From positions 62,001-126,000 of the forward strand of contig NZ_JACBXD010000006.1 of NCBI RefSeq assembly GCF_013870525.1: a stretch of 64,000 nt of DNA, written 5' to 3'. This stretch comes from Amycolatopsis pittospori. GTDB lineage: Bacteria > Actinomycetota > Actinomycetes > Mycobacteriales > Pseudonocardiaceae. A model generated the notes under the pieces. It did no database searches, was not told where the DNA came from, and saw nothing but the letters and a program-made list of their open reading frames with translations. A program made the position numbers and the translations under genes. Shown piece by piece: positions 39,978-51,415 of this stretch (positions within the stretch are counted from its first letter, which is position 1; each line of letters opens with the position of its first letter).

Positions 39978-41245
39978 GCCGGCACGTCCGAAGTGGACTC
40001 GTCCGGTGGCCGGGTGCCGAGCAAGTGGTGTGCCCGCAGGGCCATCTGGATCTCCAGACGTTCGGCCGGATCCGCGAGGCGATCGCCGAACAGGTCGCTC
40101 AGCTGACTGACGCGGTAGCGCACGGTCTGCGGGTGGATGCCGAGATCCTGTGCGATGTCCAGCGTGCTGCCCTTGTGCTCCAGCCAGCTCAGCAGCGTTT
40201 CGCCGAGCCGGACCTGTTGTTTCACCGTCAGGTCGGCGAACGGCGCGAGCGCCTTGTTCGACACCTCGTCGAGCAGGAACCGGTCGAGCAGCAGCCAATG
40301 CGTGGACAGATGGTCCGAAGTCCGGAGCACCGCGCGGTCTTCGATCACCCCGCGGCCCGCCAGGTCGAGTGTGCGCCGGGCCCAGCGCAGTGAGGTCGCC
40401 GCGTCGGCCGGGTGGACCCGTGGCCCGATCGCGGCGCGCCAGCCCGGCAGCCTGCCGTCGAGGTCGCGCAGATCGCGGCGGGGATTCGGCGTGAGCAGGC
40501 AGGGTTCGGTGCCTTCGAGATCGAGCAGGACGTCGTCGGGGACACGCGGTGCCGGGATCTGGTGCTGTTCGTCGCGCGGATCCAGTGCGACGACGCAGAT
40601 CCACTCCGGCATCTCCCACTGCGCGGCCTTCGCCATCGTCGCGATGGTCGCGGGAGACGACGGGGGAGTGGCGAGCAGCAGTTCGAGCAGCCGGCGTCGC
40701 CGCCGTTCCAGGGTGCCGGTCGCGGACGCCTGCGACAGCGTGTAGCCCTCCACCGAATGGGACGAGATCTCGTCCACGTAAGCGAAAATGGCTTCCGCGC
40801 CGATGCAGAGGACGGCCGGGGAAAGGCGGTGGGCCTGTCCGAGCTTCGCCACGTAACGCAGGGCCGCCCGGCCACCCGCGCGGTAGGCCGCCTGCAGGGT
40901 GTTCAGGCTTCCGCCGTCGCGATGCACCCGCTTGCCGACCTCGACGAACAGCTTCACCCAATTGTCCGGTGGCGCCTTGAGATCCCCGATGCTGTCGAGG
41001 CAGCTGAGCACCGCCTGCTCGATCGCCAGCACGATGATCTTGCCGAACTCGCCGTCCAGCGGTTTGGCGTATTCGGGGACGGCCTCCTGGATCTCCTCCA
41101 GGATCCGCCGCGCGATCGGATCCGCGTGCGGCCGGAATCTGCGCGCCACCTCGGCGGGCAGGGAGCACCAGAGCCGCTGCGCCTGGCCCGCCGCTCTGGG
41201 CCGGCCGACCAGGTCGTGTTCCGAGTTCGTGGCCGTTCGAGTCAT
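39962..41245 (-). CDS. PucR/CdaR-type transcriptional regulator
   Basis: A 427-residue protein starting at ATG 41245 (MTRTATNSEHDLVGRPR). The N-terminal helical RsbRD-like domain (about 20-165; RRILEEIQEAVPEYAKPLDG) is followed by a GGDEF-like region and the C-terminal PucR HTH (LLSWLEHKGSTLDIAQDLGI, HPQTVRYRVSQLSDLFG). It is divergent from the DHA2 exporter gene across 316 bases and probably controls it and perhaps the neighbouring lipid operon. The signal is unknown. Confidence 0.85.
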   Translation of the reverse strand: MTRTATNSEHDLVGRPRAAGQAQRLWCSLPAEVARRFRPHADPIARRILEEIQEAVPEYAKPLDGEFGKIIVLAIEQAVLSCLDSIGDLKAPPDNWVKLFVEVGKRVHRDGGSLNTLQAAYRAGGRAALRYVAKLGQAHRLSPAVLCIGAEAIFAYVDEISSHSVEGYTLSQASATGTLERRRRRLLELLLATPPSSPATIATMAKAAQWEMPEWICVVALDPRDEQHQIPAPRVPDDVLLDLEGTEPCLLTPNPRRDLRDLDGRLPGWRAAIGPRVHPADAATSLRWARRTLDLAGRGVIEDRAVLRTSDHLSTHWLLLDRFLLDEVSNKALAPFADLTVKQQVRLGETLLSWLEHKGSTLDIAQDLGIHPQTVRYRVSQLSDLFGDRLADPAERLEIQMALRAHHLLGTRPPDESTSDVPAQSQP

Positions 41246-41421
41246 GGCTGTACCCCTTGCCGCACACCGTCGGACGCGCACGACATGTACTCACATCGAG
41301 ACGGAAGTTGGCAACCGTCCCACTCGCGTTCGAGTGAGGTCCTGTCGCGGCGTTATCAACGACGACTTCGGAAGTTGTCACTTCGGCACGAGTTCCGTGC
41401 GGAGGCTTTTGTGACGGAGGC

Positions 41422-41447
41422 CGTCTTTCGGTGAGTATCGAAAGACG
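41422..41447. promoter_or_regulatory. Dyad in the PucR-exporter intergenic region
   Basis: CGTCTTTCG and CGAAAGACG are separated by 8 bases, 115 bases before the exporter start. It could be the operator of the divergent PucR-type regulator or a leader hairpin. The rest of 41246-41561 contains no gene that I recognise. Confidence 0.4.
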
Positions 41448-41561
41448 CGAATTCCGGCGCGTCATGACAAAGCGGGGAGTGGGCGTTGATCGAACGGAGC
41501 GAACCCGGTTAACCTCGGCCGCCGGAAACGCGGACACCGTTTCCGGAAGGAGTTCGCGGAA

Positions 41562-42989
41562 ATGGTCCAGCGGACGACATCGGCGGTTCCGACGCTGGTC
41601 ATGGTCGCGCTCGGGGCGTTCGTCACCACCCTCGACAACACGATCGTCGCGGCGGGCGCGCCGTCGATCGCCCGCGATCTCGCCCTCGACCTGCCCGCCC
41701 TGCAATGGGTGAGCATCGGGTACATGCTGCCGTTCGCCGGGTTGCTCCCGGTGGCGGGAACGCTGGTGGACCGGTGGGGGCAGGTCGCGACCCTGCGGGC
41801 CGGGCTGCTCGCGTTCGGCGCCGGCGCGGCCGCCGGGGGGCTGGCCGCGTCGGCGTGGCTCGTCATCTCCGCCCGCGTGGTGCAGGGCGCCGCGGCCGCT
41901 TTCCTGGTTCCCGCCCTGCTCAGCCTGCTGCGGACCAACCTCGACGCGCGAAGACGGGCTTTCGGCGCGACGGTGTGGACGGCCTGCCTCGCGGTCGCGC
42001 TGGCACTGGGCCCGACGCTGGGCGGGGTGCTGAGCGAATACCTGGGCTGGGGCTGGATCTTCTTCGTCAATCTCCCGTTCGTGGCCGCGATGCTGGCCTT
42101 GCTGCCGAAGGTCACCACGGCAGGTCGTGATCCGACGGCGGGGCGGCCCGCGGTGGTCTCGATGCTGGTGGTGACCGCCGCGATGGTCCTGGTCACCGCC
42201 GCCGTGGTCGAACTGGGCGAGGGCGGCCTGCAGGCACCCGCGGTGCTGGGCGCGCTGGGAACCGGCTTCGGGATCTGGTTCGTGTTCAGGGAAAGACACG
42301 CGCGCGAGCGGCTGGTGCCCCCGGATCTGACCGGACAGCGGGTCTTCACCGGCGCGCTCACCGTGCAGTTGCTGTGGGGACTGGGGGTCTCGGGGATCTT
42401 CTTCTTCACTCCGTTGCTGCACCAGGAATCCCTCGGTCTCAGCCCGGTGCTGGCCGGATTGCCGCTGGTCGTGGTGGCCGTCGCCGTCGTCGTCGCGACC
42501 CCGCTGGTGCCGTGGGCGGTCCCGCGCTTCGGTCCACATCGGACGGTCGCGGCGGGGCTGGCCGCGGTGGCCGCCGGACTGCTGGCGGTCGCCGTGGTCA
42601 ACCACGTCCCGGAGGTACTGCCGAGAATCCCCGGGCTCGTGTTGATCGGGGCCGGATCGGCCTTGACGACGCCGCTGACCTCGCACGCGCTGGAAATCGT
42701 GGCGGAGCGGCACGCGGGGACCGCGTCCGGCCTGCTCACCGCGTCCCGCGAACTGTCGAGCGCGCTGGGCGTCGCGCTGATCGGGACCGTGCTGGCGGTG
42801 GTGCGCACGGCGAACCTCGGTCAAGGCGATGCGTCCGCTTTGGCCTCCGGCTACACGGCGGGATTGCTGACGGCGGCGGGGTTGGAACTCCTCGGCGCGT
42901 TCCTCGCGCTCAGGTTGCTGAGCACCCGGGCGGGCGAAAGTCCGTCCCGAGGTGACAACCACGGAGACCCGTTTCTCTCGCCCCGGTGA
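41562..42989 (+). CDS. DHA2-family MFS exporter
   Basis: A 475-residue protein with about 14 predicted membrane helices; ATG 41562 after GGAAGGAG. Motif D1-like FVTTLDNTIVAAGAPSIARD in helix 1 and motif C-like LGPTLGGVLSEYLGWGWIFF in helix 5 place it in the DHA2 (14-helix drug/proton antiporter) family. Such pumps export antibiotics, dyes or lipids. Located between the PucR-type regulator and the fatty-acid/PKS operon, it could export a product or precursor of that pathway, or act independently. The C-terminal 15 residues are polar. Confidence 0.9.
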   Translation: MVQRTTSAVPTLVMVALGAFVTTLDNTIVAAGAPSIARDLALDLPALQWVSIGYMLPFAGLLPVAGTLVDRWGQVATLRAGLLAFGAGAAAGGLAASAWLVISARVVQGAAAAFLVPALLSLLRTNLDARRRAFGATVWTACLAVALALGPTLGGVLSEYLGWGWIFFVNLPFVAAMLALLPKVTTAGRDPTAGRPAVVSMLVVTAAMVLVTAAVVELGEGGLQAPAVLGALGTGFGIWFVFRERHARERLVPPDLTGQRVFTGALTVQLLWGLGVSGIFFFTPLLHQESLGLSPVLAGLPLVVVAVAVVVATPLVPWAVPRFGPHRTVAAGLAAVAAGLLAVAVVNHVPEVLPRIPGLVLIGAGSALTTPLTSHALEIVAERHAGTASGLLTASRELSSALGVALIGTVLAVVRTANLGQGDASALASGYTAGLLTAAGLELLGAFLALRLLSTRAGESPSRGDNHGDPFLSPR

Positions 42990-43028
42990 GCATGTCCGCA
43001 CCGGCGTCAGCGTTTCGTCCTCCTTTCA

Positions 43029-43058
43029 TTGACACTCTTCCCGGCTGATCCATACAGT
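43029..43058 (+). promoter_or_regulatory. Promoter of the acyl-AMP ligase/PKS operon
   Basis: TTGACA followed after 18 bases by TACAGT (or 17 by ATACAG), about 100 bases before ATG 43161. The -35 is a perfect consensus, rare in this GC-rich sequence. Confidence 0.55.
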
Positions 43059-43160
43059 TCCGGCAGAAAAGAACGGCCTTCCGGAATTGAATCCGATTGT
43101 GGCAACGGTGCCATTCCGGTCGAATTCACCTGCTCCCGCTCACGTCATCAACGAGGGGCT

Positions 43161-44921
43161 ATGGAAACCATTTCCGAAACGGTCGTCACCGCCTCCGGGC
43201 CGGAGGCCGCCGGCGACGGCGAGTCGTTCGCGACCCTGCTCGAATACTGGGCCCGGCGGCTCGGCGACGAGATCGCCGTGACCTATCTCGACCACCGCAC
43301 CGGTACGGACGGCCGCGCGATCACGCTGTCGTGGCGCGAACTCGACGACCGGGCCGGCGCTGTCGCCGCGCGCCTGGCCGACTTCGCCGGTCCGGGTGAG
43401 CGCGCCGCGATCCTGGCGCCGCAGTCCGCCGACTACGTCGTCGCGTTCCTCGGCGCGATCCGGGCCGGGCTGGTCGCCGTGCCGTTGTTCGCCCCGGACC
43501 TCCCCGGGCACGCGGGCAGGCTGGCCGCCGTGCTCGCCGACTGCGCGCCGAGAGTCGTGCTCACGACCGCCGACGGGATCGACGGCGTCACCGGTTTCCT
43601 CTCCACGACGGATATCGAGCGGCCCGCCGTGCTCGCCGTCGACACCCCATCTCCGGTCGCGGCCGGTGAGCGTTCCTGGCCGCGACCGGAACCGGACGGG
43701 CTGGCGTACCTGCAGTACACGTCCGGTTCGACGCGGACCCCGGCAGGCGTCATGCTGACGCACCGCAACGCGCTCACCAACGCCCGCCAGGCCTGCGACT
43801 CCTACGGCGTCGAAACCGGGACGACGTCCACGGTCAGCTGGTTGCCGCTGTTCCACGACATGGGCCTGATCCTCGGTATCGGCGCGCCGATGGTCGCCGG
43901 AGCGTCCTCGGTCCTGATGGACCCGCTCGCGTTCCTCGCACGTCCGTCACGATGGCTGCGCGCGCTTTCGGCCAGCCCGGGCGCGATCAGCGCGGCACCC
44001 AACTTCGCCTACGCCTACAGCGCTTCCCGCGTGACCGAGGACGAGAAGAGCTACCTCGAACTGAGCCGGGTCGTTTCGCTGATCAACGGAAGCGAGCCGG
44101 TGCTGCCCGCGACCATCGCGAAGTTCCACGGCACCTTCGCCGAATGCGGGCTGCGTCCCGAAGTCCACCGGTCGTCCTACGGTCTGGCCGAGGCCACGGT
44201 GCTCGTCTCGGTCACCGACGCGGCCAAGCCGCCGCGAGAGGTCACGTTCGACCGCGACCGGCTCGCCGCCGGGGTCGCGATCCCCGCCGGTCCCGGTGCC
44301 GCGGCGACCACGCTCGTCTCCTGTGGACGTCCGGCGGGCCAGCGGGTCCGCATCGCCGATCCGGCCACCGGCGCGCTCACCGAACCGGGCAAGGTGGGCG
44401 AGATCCGGGTCAGCGGCCCGAACATCGGCGTCGGCTACTGGGGGCGGCCCGACGCCTCGTCCACCGTCTTCGGGCTGCCGCCGATCGATCCGGAGTCCGG
44501 TGAGGGCTGGCTGGCGACCGGCGACCTCGGCGTGCTCTACGACGGCGAACTGTTCATGACCGGCCGGATCAAGGACCTCGTCATCGTCGACGGCCGCAAC
44601 CACTACCCACAGGACATCGAACAGACCGTGGAGGGGCATCCGGCGGTCCGGCCGCATTCGGCGGCCGCTTTCGCGATCGCGCACGAAGACGGCGAGGCGG
44701 CGGTCGTGGTGCTGGAACAGGCCAAGGGGATCGAGGCCGACGTCGTCACGGCCACGGCCGAGATCCGGGTCGCGGTGTCGTCCGCGCACGGTCTGCGCCT
44801 GCACGACGTCGTCTTCCTCGCGCCGGGCGAAGTACCACGTACGTCCAGCGGCAAGATCAGCCGCGCGCTCTGCCGGAAGTCCTATTCGGACGGTGCGCTG
44901 ACGGTTCGGCGGCTCGGGTGA
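43161..44921 (+). CDS. fadD32: Fatty acyl-AMP ligase, FadD32-like
   Basis: A 586-residue adenylating enzyme starting at ATG 43161. Motifs seen: LAYLQYTSGSTRTPAGVMLT (AMP-binding P-loop), WLPLFHDMGLI, RSSYGLAEATVLVS and WLATGDLGVLYDGELFMTGR, plus the C-terminal SSGKISRALCR. SLIxGSEP-type and the segment after GLAEAT fit fatty acyl-AMP ligases rather than CoA ligases. It would activate a long-chain fatty acid as acyl-AMP and load it on the N-terminal carrier of the PKS encoded next. The stop overlaps the PKS GTG (GTGA). In mycobacteria the same pair is fadD32-pks13. Confidence 0.88.
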   Translation: METISETVVTASGPEAAGDGESFATLLEYWARRLGDEIAVTYLDHRTGTDGRAITLSWRELDDRAGAVAARLADFAGPGERAAILAPQSADYVVAFLGAIRAGLVAVPLFAPDLPGHAGRLAAVLADCAPRVVLTTADGIDGVTGFLSTTDIERPAVLAVDTPSPVAAGERSWPRPEPDGLAYLQYTSGSTRTPAGVMLTHRNALTNARQACDSYGVETGTTSTVSWLPLFHDMGLILGIGAPMVAGASSVLMDPLAFLARPSRWLRALSASPGAISAAPNFAYAYSASRVTEDEKSYLELSRVVSLINGSEPVLPATIAKFHGTFAECGLRPEVHRSSYGLAEATVLVSVTDAAKPPREVTFDRDRLAAGVAIPAGPGAAATTLVSCGRPAGQRVRIADPATGALTEPGKVGEIRVSGPNIGVGYWGRPDASSTVFGLPPIDPESGEGWLATGDLGVLYDGELFMTGRIKDLVIVDGRNHYPQDIEQTVEGHPAVRPHSAAAFAIAHEDGEAAVVVLEQAKGIEADVVTATAEIRVAVSSAHGLRLHDVVFLAPGEVPRTSSGKISRALCRKSYSDGALTVRRLG

Positions 44922-47900
44922 GCGCGGCGATCCGTGCCTGGCTGATCGCCCGGGTGGCGGAGCGGACCGGATTGCCCGCCGGCCACGTGGATCCGGACCG
45001 TCCGCTGCACGAAAGCGGGCTGTCCTCGCGGGAGTCGATGGCCTTGGCCGCGGACCTGGGCCGGTACCTCGGACGGCCGCTGCCGCCGACCCTGGTGTGG
45101 CAGTACCCGACGATCACCGCCCTCGCCGGACGACTGTCCACAGAGGAGCAGGAATTCGTCGCGAGCGTGGAAGCCCGCGAAGAGGAGCCGATCGCGATCG
45201 TCGGCGTCGGATGCCGCCTGCCGGGTGGGAACGAGTCCCCGGAGCGGTTCTGGCGGTTCCTGGACGGCGGCGGCGACGGTATCCGCGGCGTCCCGGAAGA
45301 CCGTTGGGAGACCTTCGCCGCCGAGCGCGACCTCGACTGGCTGCCCGGGCGCGGCGGGTTCCTCGGCGACATCGCCGGCTTCGACGCCGAGTTCTTCGGC
45401 ATCGTGCCGGGAGAGGCCGAGACGATGGACCCCCAGCAGCGGATGCTGCTCGAAGTCACGTGGGCGGCGCTCGAACACGCCGGCCTCCCGCCGTCCACCC
45501 TGCGGGGCAGCCGGACCGGCGTGTTCGTCGGCCTCTCGGCGGGGGAGTACGGCCATCTGACGATGACCGATCCCACGGCGGTCGACGTCTGGTCCGCGAC
45601 CGGGGCCGCCACCAGCATCGCCGCCAACCGGCTTTCGTACCTGTTCGACCTGCGCGGCCCCAGTCTCACCCTGGACACCGCCTGTTCGTCGTCGCTGGTG
45701 GCGGTGCACCAGGCGGTACAGAGCCTGCGCCGCGGCGAATGCGGGACGGCGCTCGCCGCCGGGGTCAACCTGCTGCTGTCGCCCGCCGTCACCGCCACCT
45801 TCCAACGCGCCGGTGTGCTCGCCGTCGACGGCCACTGCAAACCGTTCGACGCCGGTGCCGACGGGATTGCGCGCGGCGAGGGCTGCGGCGTCGTCGTGTT
45901 GAAGCCGTTGAAGGCCGCCCGCCGTGCCGGTGACCGCGTGCTCGCCGTGATCCGCGGCAGCTCGGTGAACTCCGACGGCCGGTCCAACGGTCTCGTCGCC
46001 CCCAGCCCCGACGCGCAGGTCGCGCTGTTGCGTGACGCCTACGCGGCGGCGGGTGTCGAACCGTCCTCTGTGGACTACGTCGAGGCGCACGGGACCGGGA
46101 CGGCGCTGGGTGACCCGATCGAGGCCGGCGCGCTCGGTGAGGTGCTCGGAGAGGGGCGGGAGCCCGGTCGTCCACTGCTGATCGGTTCGGTCAAGAGCAA
46201 TCTGGGCCATCTCGAAGGAGCGGCCGGGGTCGCCGGGCTGATCAAGGTCGTCCTGGCGATGGTGCACCGGCGCCTGCCCCCGAGCCTGCACTACCGCGAA
46301 CCCAGTCCCCACATCGATTTCCCCGGTCTGGGCCTGCGGGTCGTCGACACCGGGACGGACTGGCCGCGCTACTCCGGTGTCGCGCGTGCCGGGATCTCCG
46401 CGTTCGGATTCGGCGGCACCAACGCCCACGTGGTGCTCGAAGAGTGGCCCGCGGCGTCGTTTCCCGCCCGGGGAAAGGACGTCGGAGGACCGCAGGTGTT
46501 CGCGCTGTCGGCGCGCTCGTCCGAAGTGCTCCGCACCCGGGCCGCCGACCTGGCCGACTGGCTCGAAGACCCGGCTCACAGTGTGGTGCCGTTGGACGTC
46601 GTCGCCGCGACGCTGGCGCGCGGCCGGGATCACCTGCCGGTCCGCGGCGCGGTGGTCGCCGAGGACCGGGACCGCGCCGCCACCGCGCTACGCGAGCTCG
46701 CCGCCGGACGCGTCGGCGGCGACGTCGTCGCCGGTGAGACCGGGCCCGCACCCGAGGTCGTGTTCGTCTTCTCCGGCTACGGCTCCCAATGGCCCGGGAT
46801 GGGCCGCCTGCTGCTGCGCACCGAATCCGCGTTCCGCGCCGAGGTCGAGGCGCTCGACCCGGTGTTCCGCGCCGAAGCCGGCTTCTCGCTGCTCGAGGTC
46901 TTCTCCGGCGAGCGCGACCTGCCGGATCTCGGGACGACGCAACTCGCGCTGTTCGGTATGCAACTCGCTCTCGCCGGGTTGTGGCGGGCGCACGGCGTCG
47001 TTCCGGCGGCGGTGCTCGGCCATTCGATGGGTGAGGTCGCGGCCGCCGTCGTCGCCGGGGCGCTCGATGTCGCCGGCGGCCTGCGGGTGATGGCGACTCG
47101 GGCCCGGCTGCTCGCGGAGGTCGACGCGACCGGTGACGGCGCGATGGCCGTGGTCGAACTCTCCCCGGCCGAACTGGCGGATCTGGAAGCGGAATTCCCG
47201 GGGATCACCGTCGCGGTCTACGCGTCGCCGGTGCAGTGCACGGTCAGCGGCGGCGCGGACCAGGTCGAAGCGCTGGTCTCGCACGTCGAAAGCCTCGGCA
47301 GGCTGGCCAGGCGGCTGCCTGTCCGGGGTGCCGGGCACTCCGAAGCCGTCGACGCCGTCCTCGGCCGGTTCCGTGCCGACCTCGACGGCCTTTCCCCGAA
47401 GACCGCCGAAATTCCTTGCTACAGCAGCGTTCTCGACGATCCACAGCGGACACCGGCGTTCGATGTCGACTACTGGGCGGCCAATCTGCGCCGTCCGGTG
47501 CGGTTCAGCCAGGCGCTGACCGCGGCACAGGCGGACGGGTACGGCGTGTTCGTCGAGATCTCGCCCCATCCGGTGGCGCTGGCCGCCATCGAGCAGAGCA
47601 CCCGGGCGCTCGCGCTGCCGTCGGCGAGCCGCAAGATCGACGAGCGGACCGCGTTCCTCGCCACACTCGCCCGGCTGCACATCCTCGGGCTGCCCGGAGT
47701 GCTCGACGCGCGCGGCCCCCGGCCGGTACCGGTCGAACTGCCCGGCCCGCGCTGGCGGCACGAACGGTTCTGGCCGCGACGCCAGGCACCCCGGTCCGGG
47801 GGCACGCATCCGTTGCTGGGTGTGCACATCGAGCAGCCGACCGGCGGAGGGCACCTCTGGCGGGCGGACGTCGGGACCGCGGGACTGCCGTGGCTGGCCG

Positions 47901-50900
47901 ATCACGCGGCGATGGGCGTCCCGCTGTTCCCCGCCGCCGGGTGCCTCGAACTGGCGCTCGCGGCGGCCAAGGCGGTTCTGCGGCCCGGCGGCGGGCAGCT
48001 GCGCGTCGGCGGCCTCGAACTGCACCGCGTACTCCCGCTCGCCGCGCACACCGAGGTCACCACCAGCCTGAGCACCGGTTCTGCGCAAGGACAGGTGGAC
48101 GTCTACGCCCGCTCCGCCCACGGCGGCTGGATCCGGCACGCCACCGCTCGCGTCCGCGACGGGGACACCCCGCTGGTGCCGTTCGGCGCGACCGGCGGGG
48201 ACACCCGCCCGGTCGACCTCTACCGGGTCCTGGCCGGGATGGGACAGACCTACGGCCCGGCTTTCCGTGGGTTGCACGGGGTGCTGGCCTCACCCGGGCG
48301 CGCCTCGGCGTCGATCACGATGCCGGCCGATCACCCGGCGTACGTCCTGCATCCGGTGATCGCCGACGCCTGCCTGCACGCGCTGGCGGCGGCCACCGGG
48401 GACGCGCTCGGCGAGACGGACGGCGCGTTCCTGCCGCTGACGCTCGGCGAGGTCGTGCTGGCCGGGGATCCGCGTCGCGGTGTCCGGGTCGACGCCGTCC
48501 TCGACTCACTCGACCCGGCGGGAGACGGCCTGGTCGGCAGCGTCCAGCTGGTCGACGCCGCCGACGCCGTCCTGGTCGAGTTCCGCGAGGTCTACTGCCG
48601 CCGGTTCCAGCGTTCGGCGTTGCCGGTCCCGATGGAGGACCTGCTGTTCGAGACCGTCTGGACGCAGGCGGACCTGCCCGCCGCCGGACCGCGGGCGCAC
48701 AGCTGGGTCGTGCTGTACGACGCCGAGCACCAAGGAGCGCCGTGGCTGACGGCGTTGGGCGACCGGCTCACCGAGACCGGCGACGAGCTGGCGACGGTGC
48801 CGCTCGGCGACCGGGTGGAGCTCGCGAAACTCTTGCGATCCCGTGAAGTGACGGGCGTGCTCGTGTGCACCGCGACGGCCGACGAGCCGGACCCGATGCG
48901 GGCCGGGCGGACGGTCGCCACGCTTGCCGGCGTCGTCGCCGAGCTGGCCGAGGCGGCGTCTGTGCCACGGTTGTGGCTGCTCAGCGCGGGCGCGTCGGCC
49001 GTCGAACCCGGCGAGACCGGCGACCCCGACCAGGCCTGGCCGCGTGGGCTGATCCGGGTCCTCGCGTTCGAACATCCCGAACTGCGGGCGAGTCAGGTCG
49101 ACTTCGACGCCGAGCCGGATCCGGCCCGGCTGTGGGTCGACCGGCTGGTGGCGGAGATCCGCGCGGACGCCCCGGACGACGAAATCGCCTGGCGTGAAGG
49201 GATCCGCTACACGCGGCGGCTCGCCCGTCCGCAACTCGGCGAACGCGGCCACGAAACCGTTGTGCGCGAAGGCGCTTACGTGATCACCGGTGGCCTTGGC
49301 GGTCTCGGGCTGGTCGCGGCGGAGTGGCTGGCCGGGCGCGGTGCGACGCGGCTGGTGCTCTCCGGCCGTCGTGGCGCGGGCCCGGATACCGAACCCGCAC
49401 TGGTGGCTCTGCGTGAACTGGGTGCCGACGTCCGGATCGTGACGGGCGACATCGCCGGGCCGGGTACGGCCGAGGCGCTGGTCGCGGCGGCCACCGAAGA
49501 CGGGATGCCGTTGCGTGGCGTGCTGCACGCGGCCGGTGTCCTGTCCGACGGCGCCGCCATCACCGTCGACACCGACGCGGTCGACACCGTCTGGCGGGCG
49601 AAGGCGTTGGGCGCGTGGCGGTTGCACGAGGCGACCGCCGGCCACGACCTCGACTGGTGGCTGACGTATTCGTCCGCGGCCGCGTTGTTCGGCTCACCCG
49701 GCCAGGCCGCTTACGCCACCGCGAACGCCTGGGTGGACGCGCTCGTCGCCTCGCGCCGGGCGAGCGGTCTGCCCGCGGCCACCATCGCGTGGGGTGCCTG
49801 GGGCGAGGCCGGAGCGGCCGTCGGCAGCCGGAACCCGGTGCTCGAACCGCTCGGCACCGAAGAGGCGCTGGCGGCACTGGACGCCGTGCTGTCGCGTGAC
49901 CGCGGGTCGACCGGGATCGCCCGCGTCGACGCCGGGACCGTATTGGCGCTGTTCCCTCGTCTGGCCGAACGTCCGTTCTTCGAAGTCCTGGTACCGCGCG
50001 AGGAACCGGATCCCGCATCGTCGGCTTGGGACGGATTGGACGCACTCCGGGCGGTCCTGCCCGAAGCCGCGCGCGAGATGCTGGCCGATTACCTGGCCGG
50101 GCTCGTCGCCGGGATGATCGGCCTCGCCGCGGACGAGGTCGACCGGCACCGGCCGCTCACCCAGATCGGCCTCGACTCGCTCGCCGCGATGCGGGCACGA
50201 GGCGTCGTGGAACGTGATTTCGGCCTGGCACTCCCGGTTCCGTTGCTGCTGCGTGGCGCCAGCCTCGCCGAACTCGCCGACCACCTCGCCGACCAGGCCG
50301 GTTTCGGCGGGGAAACCACCCGGACCCCGCGGCCGGACGTCGTGGTCGGGCCGCGCGATCCGGCCGAACGCTGGGTCGCCCGGCACTGGCAGGCCGAACT
50401 GGGCGGTGCGGATCCGGGTGTCCACGACGACTTCTTCGATGCCGGTGGCGACACCGAAGGCGCGGAACGGCTGCGGTCGGCGTTCGCCGGTCAGCTCGGC
50501 GCCGTCCCGGACGTCGACCGGCTCTTCGCGACGCCGACGATCGCCGCGATGGCCGACCTGCTGCGCGCCGAGATCGAGGGACGCGGGAGCTGTCCGGTCC
50601 GGCCGTTGCGCGAGGGCGGCGTCGATCCGGTGTTCCTGTTCCACCCGGCGGGCGGCCCGACGAGCGTCTACGACGGACTCGTCCGGCTCCTCCCGGAGGG
50701 CAGGCCGGTCTACGGGCTCGAACGGATCGACGAAGAGGACACCGTCGAAGGCAAGGCCGACTGCTACCTCGAACTGATCCGGGAGATCCAGCCGCAGGGG
50801 CCGTACCGGCTGGGCGGCTGGTCGTTCGGCGGCTGCCTCGCCTACGAGACCGCGCGAAGGCTGACCGCGGCGGGGGAGCGGGTCGACCTCGTGTTCATGA

Positions 50901-51415
50901 TCGACAGCATTCTTCCCCTGCCCTCGGACGGGACACCGGTGGGCGAGATCCTGCTGGACCGGTTCGACCGGTTCGCCGAGCATGTCGAGCAGACCTACGG
51001 CGTGCCGCTGGACATCCCGCGCGAGGACCTCGTCCGGCTCGGCGAGGACGAGCAGATCCGGCTGGTGATCAGCAGGCTGGCCGCGCAGGTGCCCGGAATG
51101 GGCCAGGGTGTCCTTCGGCATCAGTACGAGTCCTATGTGGACGCACGGGTGGCCGAACGGTACACCCCGGAACCGTACGACGGACCGGTGCTGCTGATGC
51201 GAGCGCAGGAGCCGCATCCGCTGACCACCACCCTCGACCCGCGGTACCTGCGCACCGACGACGCCCTCGGCTGGGACGCCTACTGCGGCGCCCTGGACGT
51301 CGTGCGGGTTCCGGGTGACCACCTGTCGATGATCGATCCGCCGCATGTCGAGGTGGTCGCCGCAGCGCTCGCGGACCGGCTCGCGGCAAGCGGGGAAAGG
51401 GTGACGCGGACATGA
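44918..51415 (+). CDS. Pks13-like condensing polyketide synthase with added DH and KR
   Basis: A 2165-residue protein. Domain order: N-terminal ACP (Ser37 in ESGLSSRES), KS (about 88-510; Cys256 in DTACSSS, later [12 protein letters not shown]), AT (about 605-900; Ser703 in GHSMGE; the specificity region reads GAGHS), DH (about 960-1230; His in [11 protein letters not shown] and Asp in DACLH), KR (about 1445-1640; GGLGGLGLV, Tyr in [12 protein letters not shown]), ACP (Ser1754, IGLDSL), a second carrier with Thr1846 in GGDTEG instead of Ser, and TE (Ser1969, GGWSFGG). Pks13 of mycolate makers is ACP-KS-AT-ACP-TE, about 1730 residues. The extra DH and KR would reduce and possibly dehydrate the alpha-branched beta-keto acid. 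Confidence 0.88.
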   Translation: MSAAIRAWLIARVAERTGLPAGHVDPDRPLHESGLSSRESMALAADLGRYLGRPLPPTLVWQYPTITALAGRLSTEEQEFVASVEAREEEPIAIVGVGCRLPGGNESPERFWRFLDGGGDGIRGVPEDRWETFAAERDLDWLPGRGGFLGDIAGFDAEFFGIVPGEAETMDPQQRMLLEVTWAALEHAGLPPSTLRGSRTGVFVGLSAGEYGHLTMTDPTAVDVWSATGAATSIAANRLSYLFDLRGPSLTLDTACSSSLVAVHQAVQSLRRGECGTALAAGVNLLLSPAVTATFQRAGVLAVDGHCKPFDAGADGIARGEGCGVVVLKPLKAARRAGDRVLAVIRGSSVNSDGRSNGLVAPSPDAQVALLRDAYAAAGVEPSSVDYVEAHGTGTALGDPIEAGALGEVLGEGREPGRPLLIGSVKSNLGHLEGAAGVAGLIKVVLAMVHRRLPPSLHYREPSPHIDFPGLGLRVVDTGTDWPRYSGVARAGISAFGFGGTNAHVVLEEWPAASFPARGKDVGGPQVFALSARSSEVLRTRAADLADWLEDPAHSVVPLDVVAATLARGRDHLPVRGAVVAEDRDRAATALRELAAGRVGGDVVAGETGPAPEVVFVFSGYGSQWPGMGRLLLRTESAFRAEVEALDPVFRAEAGFSLLEVFSGERDLPDLGTTQLALFGMQLALAGLWRAHGVVPAAVLGHSMGEVAAAVVAGALDVAGGLRVMATRARLLAEVDATGDGAMAVVELSPAELADLEAEFPGITVAVYASPVQCTVSGGADQVEALVSHVESLGRLARRLPVRGAGHSEAVDAVLGRFRADLDGLSPKTAEIPCYSSVLDDPQRTPAFDVDYWAANLRRPVRFSQALTAAQADGYGVFVEISPHPVALAAIEQSTRALALPSASRKIDERTAFLATLARLHILGLPGVLDARGPRPVPVELPGPRWRHERFWPRRQAPRSGGTHPLLGVHIEQPTGGGHLWRADVGTAGLPWLADHAAMGVPLFPAAGCLELALAAAKAVLRPGGGQLRVGGLELHRVLPLAAHTEVTTSLSTGSAQGQVDVYARSAHGGWIRHATARVRDGDTPLVPFGATGGDTRPVDLYRVLAGMGQTYGPAFRGLHGVLASPGRASASITMPADHPAYVLHPVIADACLHALAAATGDALGETDGAFLPLTLGEVVLAGDPRRGVRVDAVLDSLDPAGDGLVGSVQLVDAADAVLVEFREVYCRRFQRSALPVPMEDLLFETVWTQADLPAAGPRAHSWVVLYDAEHQGAPWLTALGDRLTETGDELATVPLGDRVELAKLLRSREVTGVLVCTATADEPDPMRAGRTVATLAGVVAELAEAASVPRLWLLSAGASAVEPGETGDPDQAWPRGLIRVLAFEHPELRASQVDFDAEPDPARLWVDRLVAEIRADAPDDEIAWREGIRYTRRLARPQLGERGHETVVREGAYVITGGLGGLGLVAAEWLAGRGATRLVLSGRRGAGPDTEPALVALRELGADVRIVTGDIAGPGTAEALVAAATEDGMPLRGVLHAAGVLSDGAAITVDTDAVDTVWRAKALGAWRLHEATAGHDLDWWLTYSSAAALFGSPGQAAYATANAWVDALVASRRASGLPAATIAWGAWGEAGAAVGSRNPVLEPLGTEEALAALDAVLSRDRGSTGIARVDAGTVLALFPRLAERPFFEVLVPREEPDPASSAWDGLDALRAVLPEAAREMLADYLAGLVAGMIGLAADEVDRHRPLTQIGLDSLAAMRARGVVERDFGLALPVPLLLRGASLAELADHLADQAGFGGETTRTPRPDVVVGPRDPAERWVARHWQAELGGADPGVHDDFFDAGGDTEGAERLRSAFAGQLGAVPDVDRLFATPTIAAMADLLRAEIEGRGSCPVRPLREGGVDPVFLFHPAGGPTSVYDGLVRLLPEGRPVYGLERIDEEDTVEGKADCYLELIREIQPQGPYRLGGWSFGGCLAYETARRLTAAGERVDLVFMIDSILPLPSDGTPVGEILLDRFDRFAEHVEQTYGVPLDIPREDLVRLGEDEQIRLVISRLAAQVPGMGQGVLRHQYESYVDARVAERYTPEPYDGPVLLMRAQEPHPLTTTLDPRYLRTDDALGWDAYCGALDVVRVPGDHLSMIDPPHVEVVAAALADRLAASGERVTRT

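Noticed and set aside
38973-43001. Very long minus-strand open frame (over 1300 codons)
   Set aside because: It lies antisense to a LuxR-type regulator and a clear MFS exporter and cuts across the PucR-type gene in another frame; composition is Arg/Gly/Pro-rich as in GC-bias shadows.
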